A DNA stretch of 64,000 nucleotides from Verrucomicrobiota bacterium (GTDB taxonomy: Bacteria > Verrucomicrobiota > Verrucomicrobiia > Methylacidiphilales > JBCCWR01), in the NCBI GenBank assembly GCA_039192515.1, contig JBCCXA010000021.1, positions 1 to 64,000 on the forward strand, read 5' to 3'. Shown here in pieces: positions 1 to 11,400 of the stretch. Below the pieces are notes generated by a model. It did no database searches. It saw only the letters and a list, made by a program, of their open reading frames with translations, and was not told the DNA's origin. Position 1 is the stretch's first letter. Each line of letters opens with the position of its first letter. A program made the position numbers and the translations under genes.

Positions 1-51
1 CTCCAGAGGGTATAGATGCGACGGACGATTTTCATAAGGCAAAACTAGGGT

Positions 52-234
52 TTAATCTTCTACTGGAAAAGGTACAAAAACAAATTTGTTAAAGTTTTGA
101 TCGGTATCTATCACAAAGAGGCAGCAAAACTCATCTGCGTTCTTGAATACTTCTTTGAAGTTTTCAGGTTTATCAACTAGTTGTTTTTGGATGAATTCGT
201 CTAGATAAGAAATATAATAATTATAACCAGGCAT
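52..234 (-). CDS. Small hypothetical protein, 60 aa
   Basis: A short acidic and aromatic-rich reading frame running away from the synthase locus. I recognise no domain, signal peptide or membrane segment. Its ATG lies in the first copy of a 39-bp tandem repeat, so its upstream region is unusual. It is a small protein or a gene remnant; support is only an open frame with a plausible amino-acid mix. Confidence 0.25.
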   Translation of the reverse strand: MPGYNYYISYLDEFIQKQLVDKPENFKEVFKNADEFCCLFVIDTDQNFNKFVFVPFPVED

Positions 235-309
235 AATTTAAATAAATAAGTTTATCGAAAATTGTTTATTCATAAATTAAATAAATAAATTTATCGAAAA
301 TTATTTACT
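232..309. repeat. Tandem direct repeat, 2 x 39 bp
   Basis: Bases 232-270 and 271-309 are two head-to-tail copies, 35 of 39 positions identical by my count, very AT-rich, each with a shared core TTTATCGAAAATT. They lie between the divergent small ORF (whose start codon is inside copy 1) and the synthase gene at 460. This could be a regulator binding region or a simple duplication; no factor can be named. Confidence 0.7.
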
Positions 310-459
310 TTTTGAAAAATATGTTACATGAAGGACATTACTTTGCTTTTTAAAAAATTTTTATGAATCATTGTCGAGTGATTATCTTGCTGAAATAAAA
401 TAACAGTTTAGTTGGTGCTATTAAAAACAGAACGCTGATGATAGCCAAAAGAGTTTGAT

Positions 460-3400
460 ATGAGAAAGAATGCGCAAACCGGTAACACCCCAAGGCCATT
501 GAATGGGGCAGAGGAAGTATTTGAGGCACACGCATTTAATCAGTTTCAGTTATTTGCCATTACTCCAGAAGGATGCGAAGACTCCGGCTTAGCCATCGCA
601 GCTGCACGTGCAGGACATATAGGGATTTTTAACCTAATCAACAATAGTTTATCTATTAAACAAAAACGAAATCACATCGCCCGGCTTGAAAATTTAGCTA
701 ATGCAAGATACGGATTGATTCTTTCATCTTGCCAATTAAAAAGCCTGGATTCCCTCATCGACTCTTACGAGGGTATACACATCTTATTAATAGAAGTTAG
801 AGCGCCAACTACTGGGCTAAAGGATTTCAAAAAACTTAAAAAGAAAGCCCAGAGGATCGGTTGTGTTGTTACCAGTCTGGAAGAAGCAGAACTAGCTGTA
901 GACTTAGGTGCTGATTTCATAGTAGCAAAAGGAAATGAGTCCGGCGGATGGGTAGGAGAAGAAACAGCCTTCGTCCTGACTCAAAAATTAACCAAGTGGA
1001 ATAAGTGCCCAGTTGTAGCTTGGGGTGGAGCGGGATTTCACAGTGCTGCGTCGCTAGTGGTTTGCGGGGCAAAAGGAATTGTCTTGGATTGGCAACTATC
1101 ACTCGCAAGTGAATCTGCTGTCCCAAAGGCGCTTAAGCACAAGATTCAATCTATGGATGGCAGCGAGACTATCGCTTTGCCTGGACCTTTCGCTAAAAGC
1201 TTCCGACTTTTAGCTAGTCCTGGATTTCATGCAAAAGAGCAACTTCTAAGTATTTCAGCCAAAAGCAGGGCACAGTCTGAACGTGCTTCAGAATTATTTT
1301 CGGAATGGGACGATCAAATCTCACTCCTAAATCAGTCCGTAGCCATAGAGGATAGGCCATGGCTTACAGGCCAAGATGCCTGTCTGGCTAGCTCATTTTA
1401 CAGTAAATCAAAATCCGTTGCAGGTATGCTTTCAGCTCTCCAAGCTAAAATACTCAAGCAAGTAAAAGCAGCCTCTGAGGAAAATCTAGCTAGACCTCAA
1501 AGCCCTTTAGCTAAATCACTCGGCATAGAATTCCCTATTCTACAGGGGCCCATGACGAGGGTAAGTGACACTGCGGAATTCTGTAATGCAGTAGCAACTG
1601 GAGGAGCATTGCCCTTTCTTGCATTAGCTATGATGCCTCAAAAAGCTGTCCGCGAACTCATGGAAAAGACTAAAGCTCTACTTGGAGAAAAACCATGGGG
1701 AGCAGGTCTACTCGGCTTCAATGCTCCTCAACTATATAAAGAACAGCTCGAAGTAGTTTTAGATGTTCACCCTTCTTATACTATTATTGCAGGCGGACGC
1801 CCTGACCAAGCTTCTGCTTTAGAAGCCAAGGGAATATCCAGCTATCTTCACGTCCCTTCTCCTTCGATCCTAGACATTTTTATCAATGAAGGAGCGAGAA
1901 AATTTATCTTCGAAGGCAGAGAATGTGGTGGTCATGTTGGACCTCGGACTAGCTTAGTTCTATGGGACAGTATGGTCCACGTCATTTTAAACGCTGGCCT
2001 ATCAGAAGCCGAGTTAAGTAAGTTACAAGTCATCTTTGCTGGAGGTATCCATGATGCTAAAAGCGCTGCTATGGCGACTACCATCGCTCAGCCTTTGGCT
2101 GAAAAAGGAGTCCAAGTTGGCCTCTTGATGGGAACGGGCTATTTATTTACTCATGAAATAGTGGAAAGCTCTGCTGTAGTCGAACAATTCCGGAAAGTAG
2201 CCCAGGATGCAGACAAAACGGTTGTCATCGAGTCAAGCCCTGGCCATGCCATTCGATGTGCTGACACCGAATTTATTTCGTTTTTCGAGTCGGAAAAACG
2301 GCGTCTTCAATCAACTGATGTCAGCCATGAAACCATCAGCAAAACATTAGAAAAACTTACTGTTGGCCGTCTGCGTATTGCATCCAAAGGTGTGACACGT
2401 ATTGACAATCCAAAGCCAGGCGAGAGCCCTTATGCGGAGGTAGAGAAGGATGAACAACTCCGCGATGGTATGTACATGATTGGTCAAGTCGCTTGCATGC
2501 ATCAGGAGCCCTTTTCCATTCGGGACCTCCATCAGGAAATTTCTCTTGAATCTCAAGAGATTTTGAAAAATTTCCATGCTAGTCCTGATTCCGTAGAAGT
2601 AGTAAATGAAGCATCTCCTGCCCCACCTGCCTTGGACATTGCCATTATTGGGATGGGAGGCTTTCTACCTGGCGCGAATGACTTAGAAACCTATTGGCAG
2701 AATATATTAGATAAAAAAGATGCCATTGGAGAAGTACCCGAAGACCGTTTTGATTTCAAACTATGGTATAACAAAGACAAATCTATTCGTGATACCATTA
2801 ATAGTAAGTGGGGAGGTTTTATCGAGGACGTGCCATTTGACCCCTTTAAGTATGGTATCCCTCCAACTGCGCTAAGAAGTATTGAACCGGCACAATTGCT
2901 TTCTGTGGAGTTGATTGGCCGGTTATTAGACCAAATCAGTTGTCGTGAAACTAACCCATACCGCGAGAAAACATCCGTTATATTCGGTGCAGGTGGTGGT
3001 CTAGGGCAGTTAGGAACAAACTACGCTGTTCGCTCCATGTTACCAAATCTTATCCAGGGACTAGATGAAACCGTTTGGGAGCAATTACCTAAATGGACAG
3101 AAGATAGTTTCCCGGGAATTTTGCTAAATGTGATAACTGGACGAATCAGCAACCGCTTCGATTTAGGCGGCGTTAATTACACCGTGGACGCAGCCTGCGG
3201 ATCTTCACTTGCGGCTGTTTATTTGGCTTGCCAAGAACTAGCCTCCGGAACTAGTGATCTCGTGATGGCTGGCGGATGCGACACCATGCAGTCAGCGTTT
3301 AGTTATATGGCTTTTGCTCAAACTGGAGCACTTTCCCCAACTGGTAGATCCAAAACCTTTGATGAAAGTGCAGATGGTATCGCTATCAGTGAGGGTGTTG

Positions 3401-6400
3401 CGGCAGTTGCTTTAAAACGTAGAGAAGACGCCGAAAGAGATGGTGACCACATTTATGCTATTATAAAAGGTGCAGGCGGCGGTTCAGACGGGAAACACAA
3501 AAGCCTAACTGCTCCATCCCACAACGGCCAAATTAGAACGATTTCAAGGGCTTATGAACAAGCCAGGTACAGTCCCTCAAGTGTAGGACTCTTTGAAATG
3601 CACGGCACAGGAACAGCTCTCGGAGATAGTACCGAAGGCCCCGCGCTACGCGAATTGCTCGAATCTTTCAGCGCTGCCAAAGGCTCTGCTGCTGTTAGCA
3701 GTGTGAAGTCCATGATAGGCCATACGAAGTCAACTGCTGGTGTCGTAGGTCTGATGAAAGCCGTTCTCTCACTTTATTATCGCGTACTACCGCCGACTCT
3801 ACACGTCAATCGGCCCAATCCAAAAGCTCAATTAGAAAATGGTCCTTTATATGTAAACACTGAAACCCGCCCTTGGATTCGCAATGGACATGCGCGTCGA
3901 GCTGGGATCTCGGCTTTTGGTTTTGGAGGCACAAACTACCACGTGACAGTAGAAGAGTACCAAGATCAAGCCATCAGTCATCATAATGAGTCACCTTGTA
4001 AACATTGGCCAGCTGAGTTGTTCATTCTTGGGGCGGCATCCAAGGAACAACTCAAGAAAAGAATCTTGAGCTTTCTTTCAGAAATTCGTGCCGTTTCTAC
4101 TTCAGGTGCAAATGTATCTTTAGCCGACGTAGCCTACACCGGCCATCGCAAGGCTCTTAGTAATGGAGAAATCAAAGCAGCACTGGTAACTAGCTCTCTA
4201 CGAGAACTTATCAAACAATTAGAGTCCCTGTCTGAGCATCTAAGCAATAGTGCATCCACCAACCTTCAAAAGCTTGGTATTTATTTCTCAGAACAACCAA
4301 TAACTCAGAATGGAAAGGTAGCATTCCTGTTTCCAGGTCAAGGATCACAATACCCAAACATGCTTAGAGACATGGCCATCACCTTTCCTGAAGTAGCCCA
4401 AACGTTCGAAAGAGCTAACCATGTCTTAACTGATCGCTTTAAAACTCAGCTCAGTGACTATATTTTTCCTATCTCCGTTTTTACCGAAGAAGAACGAAAA
4501 CAACAAAATAAGAAGCTCACCTCGACGGATATTGCTCAGCCCGCTCTTGGAGTTTGTGATACTGCTATGCTCCATCTGCTTTCTAAATTTGGTATTTCAG
4601 CCGAAATGGCTGCCGGGCATAGCTATGGTGAACTCGTTGCTTTGCATGCTGCTGGAAGCCTAGATGAAGAAGCCCTTTTCCTTTTATCTGCGCAACGTGG
4701 AAAATCCATTACAGATATGGTTGCCAGCGACGCTTCCAAAGACCTTGGCAAAATGATTGCAGTTTCGGCAAATGAAGAAACCCTTCTACCGCTCTTAGAA
4801 AAAATGGATGGCGTTTGGCCGGCCAACCTTAATAGTCCAGAGCAGACGATTCTTAGCTGTAAGAGCGAGAACATCTCCGAGTTAATAGCAACACTCAAGA
4901 AAAATGACATAGACTACGTTCCTTTACCAGTATCCTGCGGTTTCCACTCACCGATCATGGCACCTGCAGCTAAAGCTTTCGAAGAAGCTTTGAAGAATAC
5001 ATCATTTGAGGTTCCCAATCTCAAAGTTTACAGTAATGCCACAGCTCAAACTTATCCAAGTGACAGCCAAAAACCCCGTGAATTACTTTCCCAACAACTC
5101 GTTCAACAAGTCCTTTTCCAAAAGGAAATAGAGGCTATGTATGATGCTGGCGCGAGAGTCTTTGTCGAAATAGGCCCGAAAAATGTCCTTACCAAGTTGG
5201 TGACGACCATATTAAAAGACAAAGCGCATACAGCCATTGCGACTGATAATGCTAAGATACACGGCGTCACCGCTTTTCTTCATTCTCTCGCAAACTTATG
5301 CGCAGAAGGTATAGAAGTTTACGCAGAACCCTTATATGAGGGCCGAAATTTAAAAGTTCTTGATTTCCGTAACTTGGCTAAGACTGCCAAGGAAGGCTAT
5401 CCCAAACATTACTGGTTAGTTAATGGGGCCCTGGCAAGACCTTGCACAGAAGCACCTGCAATACCTACACCCAAGGCCACTATGACGAAGGCAATAAACC
5501 AAGAACTATTAGCTCAGGAGAATACTATGACTAGTCCGTCAAATAATCATAGCATGGAAACTCACTCTAATAGAAAACCATCTGCTTCACCATCTTATCC
5601 TATAGTTAGCTCACCAGGCAGCTTAGAGATTTTTAGTCAGTATCAAGAAACCATGCGCCAATTTTTGGCAACTCAAGAAAATGTCTTAAGTCGTTTACTT
5701 CATCAAGAGGGAAGCTCGTTTGCAAATGGAGCAAGTCTAAGTGTGCCATCTCCTGCAATTCAAAATGTTGTTTCTAATGGAACGACTCTAGCAACATCTG
5801 CTCAAGTCTCAATTGAGGCCCAGACAGCTTCACTCACTAGCGAGCCAATCGAGGAAAAAGTTCCCCAAACAATTGCAGCGAATTCAACACAACCTACAGT
5901 TAAAGAGCAACTTTTAGAAATTGCAGCGAGCCGCACAGGCTATCCTGCCGAAATGTTGGAATTGAATGCTGACATGGAAGCAGACCTTGGAATCGATTCC
6001 ATCAAGAGAGTCGAAATCGTTTCCTCAGTGCGTAAAGCCATTATGCCTGAAATGGCTGAGCCTCCTTCCTGGTTCATGGAAAAAATGTCAGAGGCTAAAG
6101 CACTTCAAAATATATTGGATGGCCTCACGGAACTCATTGGAGGAACTCGTGCAGAGAAAAGTCCTCCCTCTATTGAACAAAACTCTGCCTCTAAATCTAC
6201 TAGCTATCCCACTGACATGAAAGGCGAGCTTCTTCAAGTCGTAGCAGAGAGAACTGGCTATCCACAAGAGATGTTGGATATGCAAGCTGATATGGAGGCA
6301 GATTTAGGCATCGATTCCATTAAGAGAGTTGAGATCGTTTCCTCAGTGCGTAAAGCGGTTATACCCGAAATGACTGAACCTCCTTCTTGGTTCATGGAAA

Positions 6401-8451
6401 AGATGTCAGGGGCTAAAACTATACAGAATATCTTAGATGGCCTTACTGGACTGATAGGTAAAGAGAGTAAGGAGATTCCTGAACCAGCTGTGCAAACACA
6501 ACCTGCTTCGACATCTAACCTTTCAGCAGCCGATTTAAAGGGCGAGCTCCTTCAAGTCGTAGCAGAGAGAACTGGCTATCCACAAGAAATGTTGGATATG
6601 GAAGCTGATATGGAAGCTGACCTAGGTATTGATTCGATAAAAAGAATTGAGATTGTTGCGGGTGTAAGGCGCTCACTCTTTCCAGATCTGATTGAACCAC
6701 CTCAATGGTTCATGGATAAAATGACTTCTTCTAAGTCTCTCGAGCAAATCTTAGAAGGTCTATCACAACTAGGTCTAGATTTAGTAGAACTACCACAAGA
6801 AACACAGGACTTACGTCAAAATACCAATAGCACAAGCTCTGTTGCAACAGAAGCTTTCATAGATAAATGCCCACGATGCACCGAGCTCGTTTTTGAGCAG
6901 CCGTTAGAGTCCAAAATCCCCGAGGATCTTTCAGGAAAAGTCTTTATTTTGACTCAAAGTGAAAAAAAATACTGCCATCAACTCAGCAAGATGATTTCCG
7001 ATCGAGGCGGGAAAGTAGAGATCTTTCCTACTGAATCTCTAAAAGGTAGGAGTACTGCAGAAAAGAACATAGAGGAGCTTCGTCTGAAGCATGGAAAAAT
7101 ATCAGGCATTATCCATCTACTTCCACTCGATCAAACCACCGAGTTCCCCGGCATGAAACTAGAAGAATGGCAGTCCAATGTAGATTTGGAAGTCAAAGGA
7201 CTATTATTCCTTCTACAAAGTATGGAACAAGAACTAGTCAACGTTCCAGGCACTTGTGTGATTAGCCTCAGTATTGGTGGTGGCGACTTTGATCCATCAA
7301 TCGATTCTGAAGCCTGTTACCCTTGGAGAGGTGCACTTTCAGGGCTACTGAAAACTGCTGCTGCTGAATGGCCAAAAGCAAAATTTCGGACGATTGATTT
7401 CGAATATGACCCAAGCGATAATATCTTAGAACAAGTCTTGGCTGAATTAAATGAGGATGGACCGATTGATATTGGTTATCGTGACAATAAGCGCTTGGCC
7501 ATTCGAGCACACTTAGACGAACTCCCGGATGAAGTTCCCTCGTCTTATGCCATTGACTTATCAGATAAAGACCTCGTCTTAGTCATTGGAGGTGCCAGAG
7601 GGATCACTTCCGAAATTTCCCAAGAGATTGCTCAAGCAACTCGTTCGAAATTTATCTTGGTTGGTCGCTCTGAGTTAACAACAGAAGAGGATCCATCCTT
7701 TGTTGGAATTGAGGATGAGAATGGCTTAAAGAAAAAAATCATCGAGCTGAGCACTCAATCTGGAAAGAAACTTCATATCAAAGAAGTCGCAGACCAAGTC
7801 AAACGCATCATGGCTGCACGTGAGATTCGTAAAAGCCTTATGCATATTGGAACTTTCGCCAGCCATGTGGAATACCATTCATGCGATGTCACAAATACGA
7901 ATGAGCTCAAAAAACTAATCGATGATATCGATAAAAAACACGGAGGAATCGATGCTTTGATCCATGGAGCAGGTGTTCTCGAAGACAAGTATTTGATAGA
8001 TAAAGCTGCGGATTCTTTTGACAGAGTTTGGAAAACAAAAATTGATCCAATGTTAACACTCTCAGAGGTATTGGACCCGAAACGCTTAAAACTTGCCATG
8101 ATATTTTCATCCGTTTCAGGTTTCTTTGGCAACCCTGGCCAAGGAGACTACGCAGCTGCTAATGAGACATTAAACCGTATGGCTCGCCGTTTAAGAAATC
8201 TTTGGAAGACAAAAGTAATCGCCATGAACTGGGGGCCTTGGAGTGGTGCTGGCATGGTAACTCCAGAAGTCCAAAGGCAATTTGTATCAAGAGGAATCCC
8301 TATGGTCCATGTCCCAGCTGGAAGGCGCGCAGCCGTTCAAGAAATTTATTACCATAAAGGACCTCAGGTAAGACTCGTGATTGGCCCTGGACCATGGATC
8401 AATAATTCAGAGAACGTCTCGGTTCTCATAGAGAAAGAACCGGTTAGCTAA
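460..8451 (+). CDS. Iterative PKS/PUFA-type synthase, NPD-NPD-KS-AT-ACP3-KR
   Basis: A 2663-aa multidomain synthase. Domains in order: a degenerate NPD (2-nitropropane dioxygenase-like) barrel at about 25-290; a second NPD barrel at about 350-650 with ILQGPMT and ECGGHVG (His492); a ketosynthase at about 724-1166 with DAACGSS (Cys913), EMHGTG and SMIGHTKS; an acyltransferase at about 1286-1600 with PGQGSQ and GHSYGE (Ser1388); three ACPs with GIDSIKR at Ser1847, Ser1953 and Ser2059; and a ketoreductase at about 2370-2650 with GGARGI and Tyr2564. KS-AT-ACPn-KR is the order of PfaA of polyunsaturated fatty acid synthases, and NPD is the fold of the PfaD enoyl reductase, here fused at the N terminus. 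No thioesterase is seen. The start is the first ATG, with only weak ribosome-binding context. It is expected to act with the next gene, 26 bases downstream. The product is unknown. Confidence 0.93.
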   Translation: MRKNAQTGNTPRPLNGAEEVFEAHAFNQFQLFAITPEGCEDSGLAIAAARAGHIGIFNLINNSLSIKQKRNHIARLENLANARYGLILSSCQLKSLDSLIDSYEGIHILLIEVRAPTTGLKDFKKLKKKAQRIGCVVTSLEEAELAVDLGADFIVAKGNESGGWVGEETAFVLTQKLTKWNKCPVVAWGGAGFHSAASLVVCGAKGIVLDWQLSLASESAVPKALKHKIQSMDGSETIALPGPFAKSFRLLASPGFHAKEQLLSISAKSRAQSERASELFSEWDDQISLLNQSVAIEDRPWLTGQDACLASSFYSKSKSVAGMLSALQAKILKQVKAASEENLARPQSPLAKSLGIEFPILQGPMTRVSDTAEFCNAVATGGALPFLALAMMPQKAVRELMEKTKALLGEKPWGAGLLGFNAPQLYKEQLEVVLDVHPSYTIIAGGRPDQASALEAKGISSYLHVPSPSILDIFINEGARKFIFEGRECGGHVGPRTSLVLWDSMVHVILNAGLSEAELSKLQVIFAGGIHDAKSAAMATTIAQPLAEKGVQVGLLMGTGYLFTHEIVESSAVVEQFRKVAQDADKTVVIESSPGHAIRCADTEFISFFESEKRRLQSTDVSHETISKTLEKLTVGRLRIASKGVTRIDNPKPGESPYAEVEKDEQLRDGMYMIGQVACMHQEPFSIRDLHQEISLESQEILKNFHASPDSVEVVNEASPAPPALDIAIIGMGGFLPGANDLETYWQNILDKKDAIGEVPEDRFDFKLWYNKDKSIRDTINSKWGGFIEDVPFDPFKYGIPPTALRSIEPAQLLSVELIGRLLDQISCRETNPYREKTSVIFGAGGGLGQLGTNYAVRSMLPNLIQGLDETVWEQLPKWTEDSFPGILLNVITGRISNRFDLGGVNYTVDAACGSSLAAVYLACQELASGTSDLVMAGGCDTMQSAFSYMAFAQTGALSPTGRSKTFDESADGIAISEGVAAVALKRREDAERDGDHIYAIIKGAGGGSDGKHKSLTAPSHNGQIRTISRAYEQARYSPSSVGLFEMHGTGTALGDSTEGPALRELLESFSAAKGSAAVSSVKSMIGHTKSTAGVVGLMKAVLSLYYRVLPPTLHVNRPNPKAQLENGPLYVNTETRPWIRNGHARRAGISAFGFGGTNYHVTVEEYQDQAISHHNESPCKHWPAELFILGAASKEQLKKRILSFLSEIRAVSTSGANVSLADVAYTGHRKALSNGEIKAALVTSSLRELIKQLESLSEHLSNSASTNLQKLGIYFSEQPITQNGKVAFLFPGQGSQYPNMLRDMAITFPEVAQTFERANHVLTDRFKTQLSDYIFPISVFTEEERKQQNKKLTSTDIAQPALGVCDTAMLHLLSKFGISAEMAAGHSYGELVALHAAGSLDEEALFLLSAQRGKSITDMVASDASKDLGKMIAVSANEETLLPLLEKMDGVWPANLNSPEQTILSCKSENISELIATLKKNDIDYVPLPVSCGFHSPIMAPAAKAFEEALKNTSFEVPNLKVYSNATAQTYPSDSQKPRELLSQQLVQQVLFQKEIEAMYDAGARVFVEIGPKNVLTKLVTTILKDKAHTAIATDNAKIHGVTAFLHSLANLCAEGIEVYAEPLYEGRNLKVLDFRNLAKTAKEGYPKHYWLVNGALARPCTEAPAIPTPKATMTKAINQELLAQENTMTSPSNNHSMETHSNRKPSASPSYPIVSSPGSLEIFSQYQETMRQFLATQENVLSRLLHQEGSSFANGASLSVPSPAIQNVVSNGTTLATSAQVSIEAQTASLTSEPIEEKVPQTIAANSTQPTVKEQLLEIAASRTGYPAEMLELNADMEADLGIDSIKRVEIVSSVRKAIMPEMAEPPSWFMEKMSEAKALQNILDGLTELIGGTRAEKSPPSIEQNSASKSTSYPTDMKGELLQVVAERTGYPQEMLDMQADMEADLGIDSIKRVEIVSSVRKAVIPEMTEPPSWFMEKMSGAKTIQNILDGLTGLIGKESKEIPEPAVQTQPASTSNLSAADLKGELLQVVAERTGYPQEMLDMEADMEADLGIDSIKRIEIVAGVRRSLFPDLIEPPQWFMDKMTSSKSLEQILEGLSQLGLDLVELPQETQDLRQNTNSTSSVATEAFIDKCPRCTELVFEQPLESKIPEDLSGKVFILTQSEKKYCHQLSKMISDRGGKVEIFPTESLKGRSTAEKNIEELRLKHGKISGIIHLLPLDQTTEFPGMKLEEWQSNVDLEVKGLLFLLQSMEQELVNVPGTCVISLSIGGGDFDPSIDSEACYPWRGALSGLLKTAAAEWPKAKFRTIDFEYDPSDNILEQVLAELNEDGPIDIGYRDNKRLAIRAHLDELPDEVPSSYAIDLSDKDLVLVIGGARGITSEISQEIAQATRSKFILVGRSELTTEEDPSFVGIEDENGLKKKIIELSTQSGKKLHIKEVADQVKRIMAAREIRKSLMHIGTFASHVEYHSCDVTNTNELKKLIDDIDKKHGGIDALIHGAGVLEDKYLIDKAADSFDRVWKTKIDPMLTLSEVLDPKRLKLAMIFSSVSGFFGNPGQGDYAAANETLNRMARRLRNLWKTKVIAMNWGPWSGAGMVTPEVQRQFVSRGIPMVHVPAGRRAAVQEIYYHKGPQVRLVIGPGPWINNSENVSVLIEKEPVS
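5905..6775 (+). repeat. Triplicated acyl-carrier-protein coding repeat
   Basis: Three ACP units lie in a row with attachment serines exactly 106 codons (318 bp) apart. Units 2 and 3 are nearly identical in DNA over their first part (about 6221-6297 against 6536-6612). Units 1 and 2 are more alike in their second part, from the serine codon through the PPSWFMEK stretch. The patchwork suggests unequal exchange or gene conversion among units. Confidence 0.75.
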
Positions 8452-8477
8452 TTGCTTTCTATATTGGATGCTACGAT

Positions 8478-11400
8478 ATGGGTTCAGTTTCAGATAGAGC
8501 GAATGATGTAGCCATCGTGGGGATGAGTTGCGTTTTCCCTGGGGCCGACAATTTGCATCAATTTTGGCAAAATATCGTTAGTAAACACGATGCCATAGAC
8601 AATCCTTCTCTGTTTGATAAAAATACCGATGATAAGGTTTATTGTAAGCGCGGCGGCTATCTCCACGACTTAGCAAGATTCGACCCTATGACCTATGGGA
8701 TTATGCCCAAGGCAATAGATGGGGCTGAACCAGAGCACTTTCTAGCTCTTCGAGTAGCTGATGAAGCCCTACGAGATGCAGGCTACCCTCAAATCCCCAT
8801 TAACCGAGAACGGACTGGTGTCATCATGGGACGTGGCACTTTTGCTAACCGAGGATTGGCCAACCTCAATCAACACGGTTATGTCATTGACCAAACCCTT
8901 GAGCTACTACAAGAACTTAATCCATCTATTGACTCAGAGCTTATAAACACACTTAAAGAAAAATTAATTGCTTCACTGCCTCCTCTTGATGCACAAACAG
9001 CTCCAGGTGTCGTATCAAGCCTGACCAGCGGCAGAATTGCCAATCGCCTCAATTTATCTGGCGTCAACTATTGTGTAGATGGCGCATGTGCTTCTTCCCT
9101 TGTTGCTGTGGAACATGGTATGCGTGATCTAAGAGATAGACGGTGCGACATGGTGCTTGCAGGCGGCGTACAACTTAGCGCAAACATACTGGTTTTAAGA
9201 CTTTTTTCTGAATTAGGTGCACTCTCAAAGAATGGAAACATTCGCCCATTTGATACAAATTCGGATGGAACGTTACTTGGAGATGGAGTAGGCGTCTTGG
9301 TCTTAAAGCGTCTCGAAGATGCGGAGAAAGATGGCAACCGTATTTATTCCATTCTAAAAGCAGTTGGGACTTCTAGTGACGGGAAAGCTAAGAGTATTGT
9401 TGCCCCAAGGCATGAAGGTCAAGTTCTTGCTTTAGAGCGAGCCTATGAGGAATCCGGTATTGATCCTCAAACAGTAGGCCTCATTGAAGCTCACGGCACA
9501 TCCATGCCCGTTGGAGATGAGGTCGAGCTGCGGACGCTTCAAAAGGTCTTTGGCGTTCGCTCTAGAATTGCTGCATCTTGTGCTGTTGGCTCCGTGAAGT
9601 CGATGATAGGCCATCTTATCCCTGCTGCGGGCGTTGCCAGCTTGATTAAAACATCACTTGCCCTGTATCATAAAACACTGCCTCCTTCGCTCAATTGCGA
9701 AAAACCAATTGATACTCTTCAAAATTCCAAAAGCATTTTCTATATAAATACAGAAACCAGACCATGGGTTCATGGCTATAAAGACAATAACAGACGCGCA
9801 GGAATTAATGCTTTTGGTTTCGGTGGTGTTAATGCGCATGCCATCCTTGAGGAACATATCCAAACTCAAGATACCGGGTCGGAGAATTTTGAACGCAAAT
9901 GGGACTCTGAGTTACTTGTTTTTGATGCACCAGACCGTCGTGGACTCGTTCAAAAACTACACCGCGTTCTTGAGGAAATTGAAAAGCGACCTGAACTCGA
10001 ACTTAACGAACTGGCTTACACACTTCATAAGGCTTACAGCCAAGACACTAAACGACTAACCATGGTCGTTAAATCAAAAGAAGAACTCTTTAAGAAAATC
10101 AGTAGTTCTATCTCAAAGCTAGAAGATCCTTCCAGTAAACAAATCAAAGTTCGTTCAGGCACATACTTTTTCGAACACCCTTTAAGTCTAGATGGTAAAA
10201 TCGCTTTCTTGTTTCCTGGAGAAGGTTCGCAATATGTCAACATGCTGAGCACGCTTAGCAGACAATTCCCGTGTGTAAGGCATTGTCTCGATCTAGCTGA
10301 TACCGCCTTTCTTGAAGAAGGCTTAGATTATATTCTGAGTGATATTCTATATCCCCCACCTACTGGGCTTCAAGATGATGAACGCCGTCACTTAGAAGAT
10401 CGCATTTGGGAAATGGAAATAGCTGTGCAATCAACTACCACAGCGAACCGCGCGCTCTTCAGTCTATTATCTCAATTCGGCATCAAACCTCATGCAGTAT
10501 TAGGTCACAGTAGCGGTGAGTTTGCTGCCTTAGAAGCTTCTGGAGCCCTTCCATTTTCGGAAGAGAAAGACTTGATCAAGTATGTCCTCAAGGGAAAACA
10601 AACCGTGCGCGCTGTTTCAGAATTGGGAGAAAAGGAGCTTCCTAAGGTAAAACTCATCGCTGTGGGTTCAGACGATACAGAGATTGCGGCTAGAGTTGTA
10701 TCCAAAGTAGGGGGATCTCTCCAGATATCTATGGATAATTGCCCCTTTCAAATAATCATTTGCGGAAATGAACGGGATATCGACCAAGCCATAAAAGAGC
10801 TAAACACCGAAGGTGCAACGTGTAGCACCTTACCATTTAATAGACCTTACCACACCTCCATGTTTAGTTCTGCTATGGAGCCGCTCAAGCGCTTCTTCAA
10901 TGAATTAGATATCAACGCCCCTGAAATCCCCATGTATTCTTGTGCCACCGCCGAGCTCTTCACTCAAAACCCAGATGAGGTACGCCAATTAGCTATTAAG
11001 CAATGGGTAAGCTGTGTTCGTTTTCGTGACACCATTAAAAAAATGTATGATGATGGCTTTCGTATCTTCATAGAAGTAGGCCCGGGAGGTAATCTCACCT
11101 CTTTTGTTAATGATACTCTCAAGGGTCAGGAATATGCGGCTTCTGCCACCAACCTTTCTCATAAACCTGAGCTCTTCCAGCTTCAACAAGCTTTGGGTCT
11201 TACGATTGCTCAAGGTCTAGATTTAGATTTATCTTATCTTTATCAAGCACGCTCTCTCAAAGAGATTGATTTTGATTATATCGAGAGCAACTCAAAGCGC
11301 CCCCCCAAGCTTAATCTTGCATTGCCCAAATTAGCATTAGATAGCAGTGAACTTTCTTCCTTCCAAAAAGATTTTTCTTCTAGAAGGCCTAAGATTCAAA

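Noticed and set aside
4623..4910. 95-aa - strand frame inside the synthase acyltransferase
   Set aside because: Antisense shadow of a clear AT domain, with low-complexity Ser/Arg composition.
7773..8132. 119-aa - strand frame inside the ketoreductase
   Set aside because: Antisense shadow of a conserved KR domain.
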